A stretch of 64,000 nucleotides of DNA from JBBQXH01 sp963710975 (GTDB lineage: Bacteria > Actinomycetota > Thermoleophilia > Gaiellales > Gaiellaceae). The notes below the pieces were generated by a model that saw only the letters and a program-made list of their open reading frames with translations, did not search any database and was not told the origin of the DNA. The translations under genes were made by a program, and so were the position numbers. The DNA lies in NCBI GenBank assembly GCA_963710975.1, contig CAVQCG010000005.1:186001-250000 (forward strand). Reading direction: 5' to 3'. Below are positions 25,548-34,765 of this stretch, piece after piece. The stretch's first letter is position 1; the number at the start of each line of letters is the position of its first letter.

Positions 25548-26360
25548 TCATGGGCGCAGGCCTCGGAGGTACTCTCCCGCGGTCATCCGGCGTCGACCCT
25601 CGGGCTGGACCTCGACGAGCTCGACGCCTGCGACGGCGAGGACCGAGTCCGGGGTGGCGGGGCGGGCGCGCCACACGATTAGCGGCCGTCCCCCGACGTC
25701 GCCTCGGGCGCCGATGTGCGGGGAGAGCGCCCTGACACGATTCAGCGTCTGCTCGACCGGTTGCGTCCAGTCGATGTCCCGATCAACCGGCCTGATCTTC
25801 TCGGCGTAGGTGACGCCCTCGAGCGCCTGCGGCTCGAAGGTCGGGCTGGGCAGCACCTGATCGAGGAGCCCCACTGCCACCTGCGCTGCCCGGTCGTAGA
25901 CGGCGCCGCTGTCCTCCTCGGCTCCGATGGGGAACCCGCGTTGGGCTGCAACGGGGCCCGCATCCAGCTCAGGTGTCGTCTGATGGATCGTCACTCCCGT
26001 CTCCGTGTCGCCCGCCATGAGCGCGCGTTCGACAGGAGCTGCGCCACGCCATCGGGGAAGCAGCGACGGGTGCACGTTCAGCCACAGGCGGTCACCGAGC
26101 AGCTCATCGGGGATGATGACCCCGTAGGCGCAGACGACGATCGTGGCCGCCGAGCCGGGCGCCTCGAGAAGCCGCTCCGGCTGGGCCACGGGGATTCCAA
26201 GCCGTCTCGCGGCCTCCTTCGCCGGGGGAGCCCCGAGGGTTCGGCCACGCCCCCGTGGCCGGTCGGGCCTCGTCAGCAGCAACTCGATCTCGTGCCGGAG
26301 CGCGAGGCCTTCGAGTACCGCGGCGCCGAATGGCGCAGTCGCCGCGACGACGAGCTTCAC
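25548..26360 (-). CDS. fmt: Methionyl-tRNA formyltransferase
   Basis: Formylates initiator Met-tRNA. The 270 residues contain the catalytic loop VCAYGVIIPDELL, the signature LNVHPSLLPRWRGAAPVERA and the Asp of ETGVTIHQTTPELDAGPV. The protein is shorter than the usual 310 residues: the C-terminal tRNA-binding barrel (from about 200) is trimmed. It is 24 bp downstream of def. A 91-bp gap to rsmB shows no clear promoter. Confidence 0.94.
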   Translation of the reverse strand: MKLVVAATAPFGAAVLEGLALRHEIELLLTRPDRPRGRGRTLGAPPAKEAARRLGIPVAQPERLLEAPGSAATIVVCAYGVIIPDELLGDRLWLNVHPSLLPRWRGAAPVERALMAGDTETGVTIHQTTPELDAGPVAAQRGFPIGAEEDSGAVYDRAAQVAVGLLDQVLPSPTFEPQALEGVTYAEKIRPVDRDIDWTQPVEQTLNRVRALSPHIGARGDVGGRPLIVWRARPATPDSVLAVAGVELVEVQPEGRRRMTAGEYLRGLRP

Positions 26361-26384
26361 GGCTCCGCCACCCGTGCGAACGCG

Positions 26385-26966
26385 TCAGGCCAGCCGGCCG
26401 AGCACGGGCTTCGGTCGAAGCTCCGCGAGGGCGCCGCGTCGCTGTTCGGGCGTCGTTCGATCGATGATCAGCACGCCGTCGAGATGATCGACCTCATGCT
26501 GGATGATTCGCGCCTCGAGACCCTCCACTTCGATGTGCAGGCTCTCGCCCGACGGCGTGAGCGCCTCCACCGTGATCGCCAAGGGGCGCTCGACGTCGAC
26601 CGTGACAGCCGCTGCATCAAGCGACAAGCATCCCTCCTCGACGACGTCGACCTCGTCGGAGCGTGAGACGATCTGCGGATTCACGAGAGCGACGGGCTCG
26701 GCCTCCTCGTCTGCCTGGTGGACGAGGACGCGCTGCAGGACTCCGATCTGTGGCGCTGCGATCCCGACTCCGCGAGCCGCCGTCATGACGCGTGTCAGCC
26801 GCTCGACGAGCGTCGCGAGCGCGTCGTCGAAGTCGACGACCTGGCGGGTCTTCATCCGAAGCACCGGATCGGGATACTGCCGCACTTGCGCGAGCACGTA
26901 GCTCCGGCGTGCCTCGCGCTCGGCAGTCCGGTCTCGCTCGCCGACCTCCTCCTCGGTGTCCGACAT
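26385..26966 (-). CDS. def: Peptide deformylase
   Basis: Removes the formyl group from nascent proteins. The three PDF motifs are present: GVGIAAPQIG, EEGCLSL (metal-binding Cys) and QHEVDHLDG (HExxH-type His pair). The 193 residues begin with about 25 charged residues (MSDTEEEVGERDRTAERE) ahead of the catalytic core (VRQYPDPVLRMKT), an extra compared with the compact enzymes. It follows priA by 32 bp and pairs functionally with fmt next door. Confidence 0.96.
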   Translation of the reverse strand: MSDTEEEVGERDRTAEREARRSYVLAQVRQYPDPVLRMKTRQVVDFDDALATLVERLTRVMTAARGVGIAAPQIGVLQRVLVHQADEEAEPVALVNPQIVSRSDEVDVVEEGCLSLDAAAVTVDVERPLAITVEALTPSGESLHIEVEGLEARIIQHEVDHLDGVLIIDRTTPEQRRGALAELRPKPVLGRLA

Positions 26967-26998
26967 CGGTCGCAGTGTATCCCGAGCGCTCGGCTCGG

Positions 26999-28939
26999 CT
27001 ACAGGCTCTGCGGGTCGACGTCGATCGTCGCGGCCAGGCCGTCACGCCGCATCGCGCGAGCCGCTGAAGCGAGAAGGCCGGCGGCGTGGGTGACGAAAAG
27101 CCTCGGATCCTTCGCCTTGATGATCAGCTGGGCCCGAAACGCTCCGCGCAGACGCAGGAGCGGCACCGGGCCGAGGATGTCCGCACGCTCATGTGCGAGT
27201 ACCGCCAGGTCTGCCCGGAGCTCCTCCAACAACGTTGTCGGGCCGGCCGCGTTCGGGCCGGTCACGAGGAGCCGCACGAGATGTCGGTACGGCGGGTAAC
27301 CGAGAAGCTCCCGCCTCTCGAGCTCGCCTGCCAGGAACTCCTCGACCGCATGCCGGGCGGCGAGCATGATCGGCCTCGCGTCCGGGCTGAACGTCTGTAC
27401 CACGACCCGGCCCGGCGCGTCGCGTCCGCTACGGCCGGCGAGCTGTGTCACGAGTTGGAACGTCCGTTCCTCCGACCTGAAGTCGGGCATCAGCATGCCG
27501 GTGTCGGCATCGACGACGGCGGCGAGCGCAACACCCGCGAAGTGATGCCCCTTCGCGACCATCTGGGTGCCCAGGAGCACTGCTCGATCGGCGACGGCGA
27601 ACTCCCCGAGAATGCGTTCGTGCTGCCCTTCGCCGGCGGCCGAGTCCGCGTCGAGCCGGTATCGCGTCAGCTCGGGCAGCCGCTCGGCGAGCTCGCGTTC
27701 GAGTAACTCGGTGCCGGCGCCGAGCCGTACGATCTCCGCCGACCCGCAGGCCGGGCAGAGCGTCGGTGCCGCCCGGGCAAACCCGCAGTGATGACAGCGG
27801 AGCTGCCTGCTGCCATGCAGGACGAGCGACACGTCACAGGAAGGGCAGCGCACCGTCTGCCCGCACGCACGGCAGTGAAGCGCCGGAGCGACGCCGCGCC
27901 GGTTCAGGAGGAGGATCGCCTTTCCTCCCCGGTCTGCGATCCGCCCGAGCTCGCGTAGCAGTGGCGCGGACAGCGGGTAGCCCGACTCCCGGCGCAGGTC
28001 GACGACCTTGACGTGGGGCAGCTTCGCAGCGAGTCTTCCACCGAGCTCGAGCCGTTCGAGGTGCGCCCAGCTCTCCGGTCGGGGTGTCGCGCTGCCGAAC
28101 ACCGCCACCGCTCCCTCGATCGCCGCGCGGCGGCCGGCGACGGTCCTCGCGTCGTAGCGCGGATCGGATTCGTGCTTGTACGAAGGATCGTGCTCCTCGT
28201 CGAGGCAGATCACCCCGAGATCGCGCACGGGTGCGAACAGTGCCGAGCGTGCGCCGACGACGATGCGAGCGTCACCAGCGGCCATCCGCTCGCGCGCGTC
28301 GCGCCTCTCTGCCTCCGTGAGCCCGGAGTGCAGGCATGCGACGACCTCGCCAAAGCGCGCCCGGAACCGCGCGAGCGTCTGCGGCGTCAGCGCGATCTCT
28401 GGGACCAGGACGATCGCCGTTCGTCCCTGCTCGAGCGCAGCGGCGCAGGCCTGGAGGTAGACCTCGGTCTTCCCGCTACCCGTGGCCCCGTAGAGGAGAA
28501 ACCTCGCGCCGGTCCCTATCCCGGCCACGATCCGCTCGACAGCAGCCTCCTGGGTCGGCGTCAACGACAGCGGAGCAGCCTCGCCCACCAGCTCGTGCTC
28601 GACGGGCGGCCGCGGCTTCCGCGCCCGTCGGCCGCGGACACGCGTGGTCGGAGCGACGAGGGCGAGGGCTCGTGCGGGGGTCGAGCCGTAGTACTCGGCG
28701 ATCCAGAGCGCGAGATCGACGAGCTCGGGCGGCACCGAACCGAGCGTCTTCTCGACGGGAAGCACGTCCGTCCCGGGCGGCGCCTCGTCCGTCAGTCCAA
28801 CCACCACTCCCCGCCGACGGGACCGTCCGAACGGAACAGACACGATGGATCCCTTGTCGAGGCCATCGCCCGCATAGGTGAAGGGCCGGGCGAGCGACCG
28901 CGTCGTCACGAGCGGGAAGACGGATGCGTACCGGGCCAT
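26999..28939 (-). CDS. priA: Primosomal protein N' (PriA helicase)
   Basis: Restarts replication at repaired forks. ATG 28939 (MARYASVFPLVTTRSLAR) lies 6 nt after TACGCT, consistent with a leaderless mRNA. Helicase motifs: LLYGATGSGKTEVYLQA (Walker A), VGARSALFAPVRDLGVI, DEEHDPSYK and FGSATPRPESW. The zinc module is complete: CRACGQTVRCPSC, CHHCGF, CPACGS. The C-terminal helicase lobe has LLGTQMVAKGHHF and QLAGRSGRD. 646 residues, normal for actinobacteria, and the lack of decay in Walker motifs suggests an active ATPase. Confidence 0.95.
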   Translation of the reverse strand: MARYASVFPLVTTRSLARPFTYAGDGLDKGSIVSVPFGRSRRRGVVVGLTDEAPPGTDVLPVEKTLGSVPPELVDLALWIAEYYGSTPARALALVAPTTRVRGRRARKPRPPVEHELVGEAAPLSLTPTQEAAVERIVAGIGTGARFLLYGATGSGKTEVYLQACAAALEQGRTAIVLVPEIALTPQTLARFRARFGEVVACLHSGLTEAERRDARERMAAGDARIVVGARSALFAPVRDLGVICLDEEHDPSYKHESDPRYDARTVAGRRAAIEGAVAVFGSATPRPESWAHLERLELGGRLAAKLPHVKVVDLRRESGYPLSAPLLRELGRIADRGGKAILLLNRRGVAPALHCRACGQTVRCPSCDVSLVLHGSRQLRCHHCGFARAAPTLCPACGSAEIVRLGAGTELLERELAERLPELTRYRLDADSAAGEGQHERILGEFAVADRAVLLGTQMVAKGHHFAGVALAAVVDADTGMLMPDFRSEERTFQLVTQLAGRSGRDAPGRVVVQTFSPDARPIMLAARHAVEEFLAGELERRELLGYPPYRHLVRLLVTGPNAAGPTTLLEELRADLAVLAHERADILGPVPLLRLRGAFRAQLIIKAKDPRLFVTHAAGLLASAARAMRRDGLAATIDVDPQSL

Positions 28940-28945
28940 CGAGCC

Positions 28946-28951
28946 AGCGTA
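28946..28951 (-). promoter_or_regulatory. Leaderless-type -10 box for priA
   Basis: TACGCT (minus strand) ends 6 nt before the priA ATG. It shares a 42-bp divergent gap with the DtxR-family gene. Confidence 0.55.
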
Positions 28952-28969
28952 ACGACGCCGACCGGCGGC

Positions 28970-28975
28970 TAGACT
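28970..28975 (+). promoter_or_regulatory. Leaderless-type -10 box for DtxR-family gene
   Basis: TAGACT ends 6 nt before ATG 28982, so transcription should begin on or next to the start codon. No Shine-Dalgarno is present. Confidence 0.6.
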
Positions 28976-28981
28976 GGGTCC

Positions 28982-29668
28982 ATGTCTCAAGGGCACTCCG
29001 TCGATACGTACCTCGAGACGATCTACTTCCTCGCGTTTCCGGTCGGCGAGTACGGCCCCGTCGTCAAGGACTCCCCTGCGCTCGCCGCGCGGGTTGCAGA
29101 CATGCTCGGCGTCTCGCGTGCTTCGGCCGGCGAGATGCTGAAACGGCTGGAGGCGGACGGGCTCGTGGAGCGAGGCGAGCGGAAGGAAGTCATCCTCACT
29201 CCAGCCGGTCGAGTCGCGGCCGAGCGAGTCATCCGCCGCCACCGCCTGATCGAGCGGCTCCTGACCGACTTCATGGGCTACACCGGTGCCGAGGCGCACG
29301 AGCACGCGGATGCGCTCGCCGACACGTTCTCGGACGACATGATCGAGCGGGTCAGGGTGCGGCTCGGCGACCCCGATCGCTGCCCGCACGGCTGGCCCGT
29401 CGACCCGGAGGTCGAGCAGGCGGAGAACCGGGAGCTGACCCCGCTCTCCGACCTCGAGCCCGGCACGCGGGCAACCATCGTGCGCCTCGCCGAGCACGAC
29501 GGGCCGCTCCTCCACTGGTTCTACGACGAGGGTCTGGTCCCGGGAACCGAGGTCGAGGTCCGGCAGGCGCAGGCAGCGGCCGGCCAGGTCGTCGTGAGCG
29601 TCGGGGGCGACGACCGGGCGATCGGTGAGCGCGCCGCCGAAGGCCTGTTCGTCCGCCGAGCAGCCTGA
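28982..29668 (+). CDS. DtxR-family metal-dependent repressor
   Basis: Metal-sensing transcription factor of the DtxR/IdeR/MntR family. Residues 1-70 form the winged helix (LAARVADMLGVSRASAGEMLKRLEADGLV); the dimerisation/metal domain has HRLIERLL and CPHGWPVDPE near residue 135; a C-terminal FeoA/SH3-like domain (TPLSDLEPGTRATIVRLAEHDG to the end) places it with the longer DtxR/IdeR type. Whether iron or manganese is sensed cannot be decided. 228 residues. No metal transporter is adjacent; it is transcribed alone, away from priA. Confidence 0.92.
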   Translation: MSQGHSVDTYLETIYFLAFPVGEYGPVVKDSPALAARVADMLGVSRASAGEMLKRLEADGLVERGERKEVILTPAGRVAAERVIRRHRLIERLLTDFMGYTGAEAHEHADALADTFSDDMIERVRVRLGDPDRCPHGWPVDPEVEQAENRELTPLSDLEPGTRATIVRLAEHDGPLLHWFYDEGLVPGTEVEVRQAQAAAGQVVVSVGGDDRAIGERAAEGLFVRRAA

Positions 29669-29696
29669 GAGCAGCCGCGCGGCCGGAACGCCGCCG

Positions 29697-31154
29697 CTAC
29701 TTGATCCCGAGGAACCCCGAGAAGGTTCGTGTCCCGTCGCTTCGGCCGGACGAGATGACCGCGTACTGGAGAGGCCGGAGATTCTCGACGGCCTCGGGAG
29801 AGAGACCGGCGAGCCGTCCCAGATCCTCGGCGGCCGTGAGCCCGTCGCGGAGATCGAGGTAGGCGAACCCCGTCGTCTGGGACGGGAGCCCGGCCGCGGT
29901 CGTCGCCTCGATGTAGAGCGGATCGTCGGCGAGCCGCGGGGTTGTCGCGGCGATGCTGGCAATGCCTGCCGGGGCGGTGCTCACCACGAGGTGGTCGCGG
30001 ACGACCGCGTAGTAGAGGGTAATGCCCTCGTCCTTCAACTCGAGCTTCGTGGCCGCGATTCCGCCGATGTCGACCTGCGACGACTCGATGCTGATGCCCT
30101 GCCCGGTCAAGGCGGCGAGCTTCGCCAGCCCGACCAGGGTGTCGAGAGTCGAACTCGCCCGTGCCGGGTCGGCCGGGCTGAGGAGCAGCGTCACCTCCGG
30201 CTCCGGTTTCCCGGGACGCACGAAGAGGGCGTTCTCACCCTCGAAGACCGGAAGCAGTTCCTGGGCAGCTGCGAGCACGACGTCCGCAGGCGCCTCGGCG
30301 CTCGCGGCACCCGCCTGCTCGAGGAGCCGATCGACGATCGCCTCGGGATCTCCGAAGGACACGAAGGCGAGCGCGTCTGCCGGGACGAGCGAGGCGAGCG
30401 TCGTCTCGAACGCCTTCGCCTCCGGCGCAGTTCCGGAGACGACCGAGCCCTCGATTCGCACGCCCTGCGGCTCTGCGAGTGCGGCGGCGCCGACCGCAGA
30501 GACGTCGCCTGCGAGCGACGCGAGGGACTGCTTGCCCGCGGAGGTCGCCGCGGCCTTCAACGCTTCTCCGCTGACGTAGAGGCTCGCCAACGCATCTCCG
30601 GGAAGACCGTCGAGCGCGGTCGTGTAGCGGTCGCTGGCGGAGAGCGAACCCGCCTCCGCGCCGGCGATCGCGCGGTCGAGTGTCGCTCTGGACTCGGCGA
30701 CGAGGTACCAGCCGTCCTCGACGATCCAGGCCGGCGCTTCGTCGGCGGCGGCGAGGAGCCGCTCGAGCTCGGCCGGATCTGTCGGCCGGGTCAGCAGGAC
30801 TGTCGGGGGCCGCTCCCCGCCAGTGACGTCAAGCACGGCGAGATCAACCTCGTCTCCGAGCGCGGCCTCGAGCTCGGGCTCTCCGGCGCCATTCGCCAGC
30901 TTGTCGAGGAATGCCTGGACGGCCTCGGCGCCCGACGGGAACCGATCCAGGAGCGTCTGCGCCGCCTGCCACTGCTGCGAGCCCGGGACGGCGCGGACGG
31001 ACACGAACATCGCCGTGTCGGACGGGACGAGACGCGCCCCTTCCGCCTTGCCGGCCGCCGGGCCGGCACCGCCCGACCCGCAGCCCGCCGCCACGGCTGC
31101 CGCAAGGAGCACGACGACCCCGGCAGCGATACGAACTGCAACGCGGCGACGCAT
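29697..31154 (-). CDS. DUF3352-type lipoprotein
   Basis: Exported lipoprotein of 485 residues with a signal peptide ending in AAVAAGC (lipobox, Cys near 25). The body (AMFVSVRAVPGSQQW, LPGDALASLYVSGEAL, TGFAYLDLRDGLTAAEDL) matches the DUF3352 family of actinobacteria and relatives, whose function is unknown. ATG 31154 is 15 bp downstream of the reconstructed gpsA stop. In the printed frame the two genes read through as one 945-codon frame, but the join is best explained by an indel in gpsA. It is the last gene of the aroG-to-here chain. Confidence 0.85.
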   Translation of the reverse strand: MRRRVAVRIAAGVVVLLAAAVAAGCGSGGAGPAAGKAEGARLVPSDTAMFVSVRAVPGSQQWQAAQTLLDRFPSGAEAVQAFLDKLANGAGEPELEAALGDEVDLAVLDVTGGERPPTVLLTRPTDPAELERLLAAADEAPAWIVEDGWYLVAESRATLDRAIAGAEAGSLSASDRYTTALDGLPGDALASLYVSGEALKAAATSAGKQSLASLAGDVSAVGAAALAEPQGVRIEGSVVSGTAPEAKAFETTLASLVPADALAFVSFGDPEAIVDRLLEQAGAASAEAPADVVLAAAQELLPVFEGENALFVRPGKPEPEVTLLLSPADPARASSTLDTLVGLAKLAALTGQGISIESSQVDIGGIAATKLELKDEGITLYYAVVRDHLVVSTAPAGIASIAATTPRLADDPLYIEATTAAGLPSQTTGFAYLDLRDGLTAAEDLGRLAGLSPEAVENLRPLQYAVISSGRSDGTRTFSGFLGIK

Positions 31155-31168
31155 CACGTCCAAGGTAC

Positions 31169-32126
31169 CTACTCGATGGTCGGCTGGCGCCCCATGAGCG
31201 TCGAGACCAGCTCGAGCGGCGCCGATGCCGCGCATGACCGCGTACACGCCCTCGGTGATCGGCAGCTCGATCCCGAGGTCCTCCGCGACACGGCAGAGCA
31301 CCGGTGCAGTCGTCAGACCCTCAACGACCATGCCGATCTCGGCGATCGCCTGCTCGGGAGTGAAACCCTGGACGAGCAGCTCGCCCGCCCTGCGGTTCCG
31401 GCTGTAGCGACTCCAGCACGTGACGATCAGGTCGCCCATCCCGGCGAGGCCGGAGAACGTCTCCGGGCGAGCGCCGAACGCGTCGCCGAGACGCGCCATC
31501 TCGCGTAGGCCCCGGCTGATGAGTCCGGCCTTCGCGTTGTCACCGAGGCCGAGCCCTTCGACACCACCCGCGGCGAGGGCGATCACGTTCTTCGCTGCCG
31601 CGGAAAGCTCGACCCCGACGATGTCGTCGCTTGCGTAGACCCGGAACGTCGGAGAGATCATCTCGTGCTGCAGGCGGACGGCGAGGTCGAGGTCGGCCGA
31701 CGCGATCACCGTCGCCGCCGGCAGCCCCTGCGCGATCTCCTCCGCGTGGTTGGGGCCCGAGAGCACGGCGACCGGCCTTCCCGTGACGATCTCCGACAGG
31801 CGGCGGCCACTCGTCGGATCGAGGCCCTTGGTCAGGATCAGCGCGGGGGCATGGCCGGGTAGGCCGCCGACCACGCCGGCGAACGCCTGGCTCGGTACCG
31901 CAAAGGCGACGAGATCCGTCTGGTCGACCGGGGCCTCGGAGATCGTCGTCACGGCGACCCCTGCGAGGTCGACGTCGCTGAGGTAGCGCGGATTCCGTCC
32001 CGTCTCCGCAATCGCGCGTGCCTGAGCGGCGTCCCGGCACGCGAGTGTGACCTCGTGCCCTCGAGCGGCGAGCAGGGCGGCGAAGACCGAGCCCCAGGAT
32101 CCCCCGCCGATCACGCAGACGTTCAT
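31169..32126 (-). CDS. gpsA: Glycerol-3-phosphate dehydrogenase (NAD(P)+) (frameshift at 3' end)
   Basis: Reduces dihydroxyacetone phosphate to sn-glycerol 3-phosphate, the phospholipid backbone. ATG 32126 overlaps the der stop. The Rossmann loop is VIGGGSWGSVFAALLA; AAAKNVIALAAG (catalytic Lys) and GLAGMGDLIVTC are intact. Near 31215-31222 one extra base (or two missing) breaks the frame just before the end; correcting it gives LELVSTLMGRQPTIE and a TAG at 31169, the expected GpsA terminus (318 residues). Neighbouring plsC fits a role in lipid synthesis. Confidence 0.93.
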
Positions 32127-33430
32127 CCGCGTCGGACGTAGTCGATGACGACCGGCACGCCGGCAAGCTCGAAGCGCTCGCGAAGGCGGTTCTCGACCCA
32201 GTAGGCCCAGTCGCGCGTGATCAGGCCCGGCTCGTTGACGAAGAAGCGGAACCGCGGCGGCCGTGTCTCGACCTGCGTTCCGTAGAGAAGGTTCAGTCTG
32301 CGCCCGTCCTTGGAAGGGCCGGGTCGCTGGTTTCGCAGCTCGGCGAGAAAGCGGTTCAGCTCGCCCGTGGTGATGCGACTGGTGTGCTTCGCGAAGAGCT
32401 CCTCCACCCGGTCGAGCAGCCGCTTGAGCCCGCGGCCCGTCGTCGCGGAGACGGCCGCGATCGGCGGGCGCTGGCGGAGCCGCGCCTCCAGCCGGGGGCG
32501 GACATCCTCGATCCCGACGGTTGCGGCATCCCACTTCGAGAGCACCACGAGCGTCGAGCAGGCTGCCTTCCGGGCGACATCCGCGACCGCGAGATCCTGA
32601 TCGACGACACCCTCGCTCGCGTCGATGAGGACGAGCGCCACGTCGGCTCGATCGGCCGCCGCGAGCGCACGCAGCTCGGAGTAGTACTCGATCCCCTGCC
32701 GCTGCTTGCGCTTTCGACGCAAGCCCGCCGTATCGACGAGAACGAACGTCGTGTCGCCGCGAACGAGAATGGTGTCGATCGAGTCGCGCGTCGTCCCGGG
32801 AGCTTCCGAGACGATCACCCGCTCCTCCCCGAGGAGCGCGTTCAGCAGGCTCGACTTCCCGACGTTCGGGCGGCCGAGGATCGCTACCCGGATCGCCTCC
32901 TCCCCCACCTCCGCGCGGCCGTCCCCCGGCAGGTGAGCCATCGCGAGGTCGAGAAGATCTCCGGTGCCGTGGCCGTGGAGGGCGGAGAGGGGGAATGGAT
33001 CGCCGAGCCCGAGCCGGTGGAACTCGACGGCATCGAGATCACGGCTCGGGTCGTCGATCTTGTTCGCGACGACGATCACCGGCTTCCGCGAGCGCCGCAG
33101 GATCCCGGCGACCTCCTCGTCCCCCGGCGTGATCCCGGCGCGGGCGTCGACGACGAAGAGGACGAGATCGGCCTCCTCCACCGCGGAACGCGCCTGCGCC
33201 GCCACGTTCCGAGTCAGAGGCGACGAGTCGACGAGATCGACCCCGCCCGTGTCGACGAGCAAGAACCGCTTCCCCGACCATTCGCAGACGATCTCCTTGC
33301 GGTCGCGCGTGACGCCCGGCGTCTCGAAGACGACCGCCGACCTGGTCGCCGAGAGCCGGTTGACGAGCGTCGACTTCCCGACGTTCGGAAACCCGACCAC
33401 CGCAACCGTCCCCTGCAGCGGATCGGTCAC
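32123..33430 (-). CDS. der: GTPase Der (EngA)
   Basis: Ribosome-assembly GTPase with two tandem G domains. First: VGFPNVGKSTLVNRL, ETPGVTRDR, DTGGVD, NKID; second: LGRPNVGKSSLLNAL, EAPGTTRDS, DTAGLRRKRK, SKWD. A KH-like domain closes the protein (PRFRFFVNEPGLITRDWAYWVENRLRE). 435 residues, normal. Start and stop overlap plsC and gpsA by 4 bp each, so der is embedded in the operon. Confidence 0.97.
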   Translation of the reverse strand: MTDPLQGTVAVVGFPNVGKSTLVNRLSATRSAVVFETPGVTRDRKEIVCEWSGKRFLLVDTGGVDLVDSSPLTRNVAAQARSAVEEADLVLFVVDARAGITPGDEEVAGILRRSRKPVIVVANKIDDPSRDLDAVEFHRLGLGDPFPLSALHGHGTGDLLDLAMAHLPGDGRAEVGEEAIRVAILGRPNVGKSSLLNALLGEERVIVSEAPGTTRDSIDTILVRGDTTFVLVDTAGLRRKRKQRQGIEYYSELRALAAADRADVALVLIDASEGVVDQDLAVADVARKAACSTLVVLSKWDAATVGIEDVRPRLEARLRQRPPIAAVSATTGRGLKRLLDRVEELFAKHTSRITTGELNRFLAELRNQRPGPSKDGRRLNLLYGTQVETRPPRFRFFVNEPGLITRDWAYWVENRLRERFELAGVPVVIDYVRRG

Positions 33431-34131
33431 ACGGGCGCCCGGGACGGGACGTTGGCGCGGCGCGGGGGAACGCCGTCGGGACGACCGAGCTCGTGCATCT
33501 CGACCAGGAAGGCGAAGAGTCGGCGGATCTCAACCATGACCTCCTCGGAGGCATCTCGATAGCCCTGCGAGTTCCTCGGGTACGTCTCGAACCGCATCGG
33601 CTCGCCGAACGCGACCGACACCGGCTTGAAGTCCCAGTTCCAGTCGAGCGAGCCGTACACCGCCGCGGGCACGATCGGCACGCCCTCGCGAATGGCGACC
33701 ATTGCCGCACCGGGCTTCGCCTCCCCGGGAACACCGCTCTTCTGGCGTGTCCCCTCGACGAACATGCCGAGGAGATCGTTGTTCCGAACCGTTTCCCGCA
33801 TCCGTCGGAGAGCATCCCGGTCGGACTCGCCTCGCCGGAGCGCAAGCGTCCCATGCGAGCGGATCAGCGGGCCGAGACCGGGCGTGTCGTGCGCCTCGAT
33901 CTTCGCCACGTAGACGATCCTCCGCGGGCAGGCCGTCCCGAACGCCGCCGCATCCATGAACGCGAAGTGATTGCAGGCGAGGACGGCTCCCCCCTCACGG
34001 GGCACCCGCTCGGCCCCGTAGGCCTTCAGGTTGCCGACGGTCCTCGTGAGCGACCCGACCACACCCTTGCCGAACGTCCACCAGACGAGCGGAACGAGCG
34101 CGTCACGTACTCGGCTCTGGATCACGAGCAC
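33427..34131 (-). CDS. plsC: 1-acyl-sn-glycerol-3-phosphate acyltransferase
   Basis: Second acylation of phosphatidic acid synthesis, membrane-associated. The catalytic NHxxxxD box appears as CNHFAFMDAAA and the substrate box as FVEGTRQKSG; VPIVPAAVYGS is the conserved third block. 234 residues. It overlaps cmk by 10 bp and der by 4 bp. Another acyltransferase-like gene lies at 42-43 kb, so substrate division between them is open. Confidence 0.9.
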   Translation of the reverse strand: MLVIQSRVRDALVPLVWWTFGKGVVGSLTRTVGNLKAYGAERVPREGGAVLACNHFAFMDAAAFGTACPRRIVYVAKIEAHDTPGLGPLIRSHGTLALRRGESDRDALRRMRETVRNNDLLGMFVEGTRQKSGVPGEAKPGAAMVAIREGVPIVPAAVYGSLDWNWDFKPVSVAFGEPMRFETYPRNSQGYRDASEEVMVEIRRLFAFLVEMHELGRPDGVPPRRANVPSRAPV

Positions 34132-34751
34132 CTGCGTGCAGTGACCATCTCGGTGAGCAGCGCGACGACGTCGCCGGCCTCGAGGTTCGTCGTGTCGATG
34201 AGACGGGCGTCCGGGGCTCGTTGCATCTGGCCGGCGTCGAGCTCGTCGCGGAGGCGCAGATCCGTGAGCGTGTCATCAAGGAGCGCCTCGGGACGCTGCG
34301 CTCCGCGGCGGCGCGCGCGCTCATTCGGATCAGCGACGAGAAAGACCTTCACCTCGGCGTCGGGACATACGACCGTTCCGATGTCGCGTCCCTCGAGAAC
34401 CGCATCGCCCGCGTGCGCGAGCTGCTGCTGTCGCTCCCGCATGATTCGCCGGACGACCTGGTGCCGGGCGACTGTCGAGACGGCGTGGTCGATCCGGGTC
34501 TCGCGGATCTCGTCGGTGACGTCACGACCGGCGATCTCGACGTGACCATCGTCGAATGACACCGGATGAGACGTCGCGAGCGAGGCGAGAGCAGCTTCGT
34601 CTTCGAGCGGGACCCCGTGCTCGAGCCCGAGCCACGTCAGGGCGCGGTACATCGCCCCGGTGTCGAGGTAGCTGAAGCCGAGCCGCTCCGCTAGAAGCCT
34701 CGCGACGGTGCTCTTTCCGGCCCCGGCGGGGCCGTCGATGGCGACGATCAT
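34122..34751 (-). CDS. cmk: Cytidylate kinase
   Basis: Phosphorylates CMP/dCMP. ATG 34751 gives MIVAIDGPAGAGKSTVARLLAE, the P-loop at the very N-terminus as in the family. FSYLDTGAMYRALT and LEGRDIGTVVCPDAEVKVFL are conserved. 209 residues, at the short end. It sits 14 bp after aroA and overlaps plsC; aroA-cmk-plsC-der is a common gene order. Confidence 0.96.
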   Translation of the reverse strand: MIVAIDGPAGAGKSTVARLLAERLGFSYLDTGAMYRALTWLGLEHGVPLEDEAALASLATSHPVSFDDGHVEIAGRDVTDEIRETRIDHAVSTVARHQVVRRIMRERQQQLAHAGDAVLEGRDIGTVVCPDAEVKVFLVADPNERARRRGAQRPEALLDDTLTDLRLRDELDAGQMQRAPDARLIDTTNLEAGDVVALLTEMVTARRCS

Positions 34752-34765
34752 CGTGTACCTCCGCC

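Noticed and set aside
25432..25550. Short 39-codon frame starting at the fmt stop (ATGA)
   Set aside because: Overlaps the rsmB start, arginine-rich, and rsmB has its own strong ribosome binding site.
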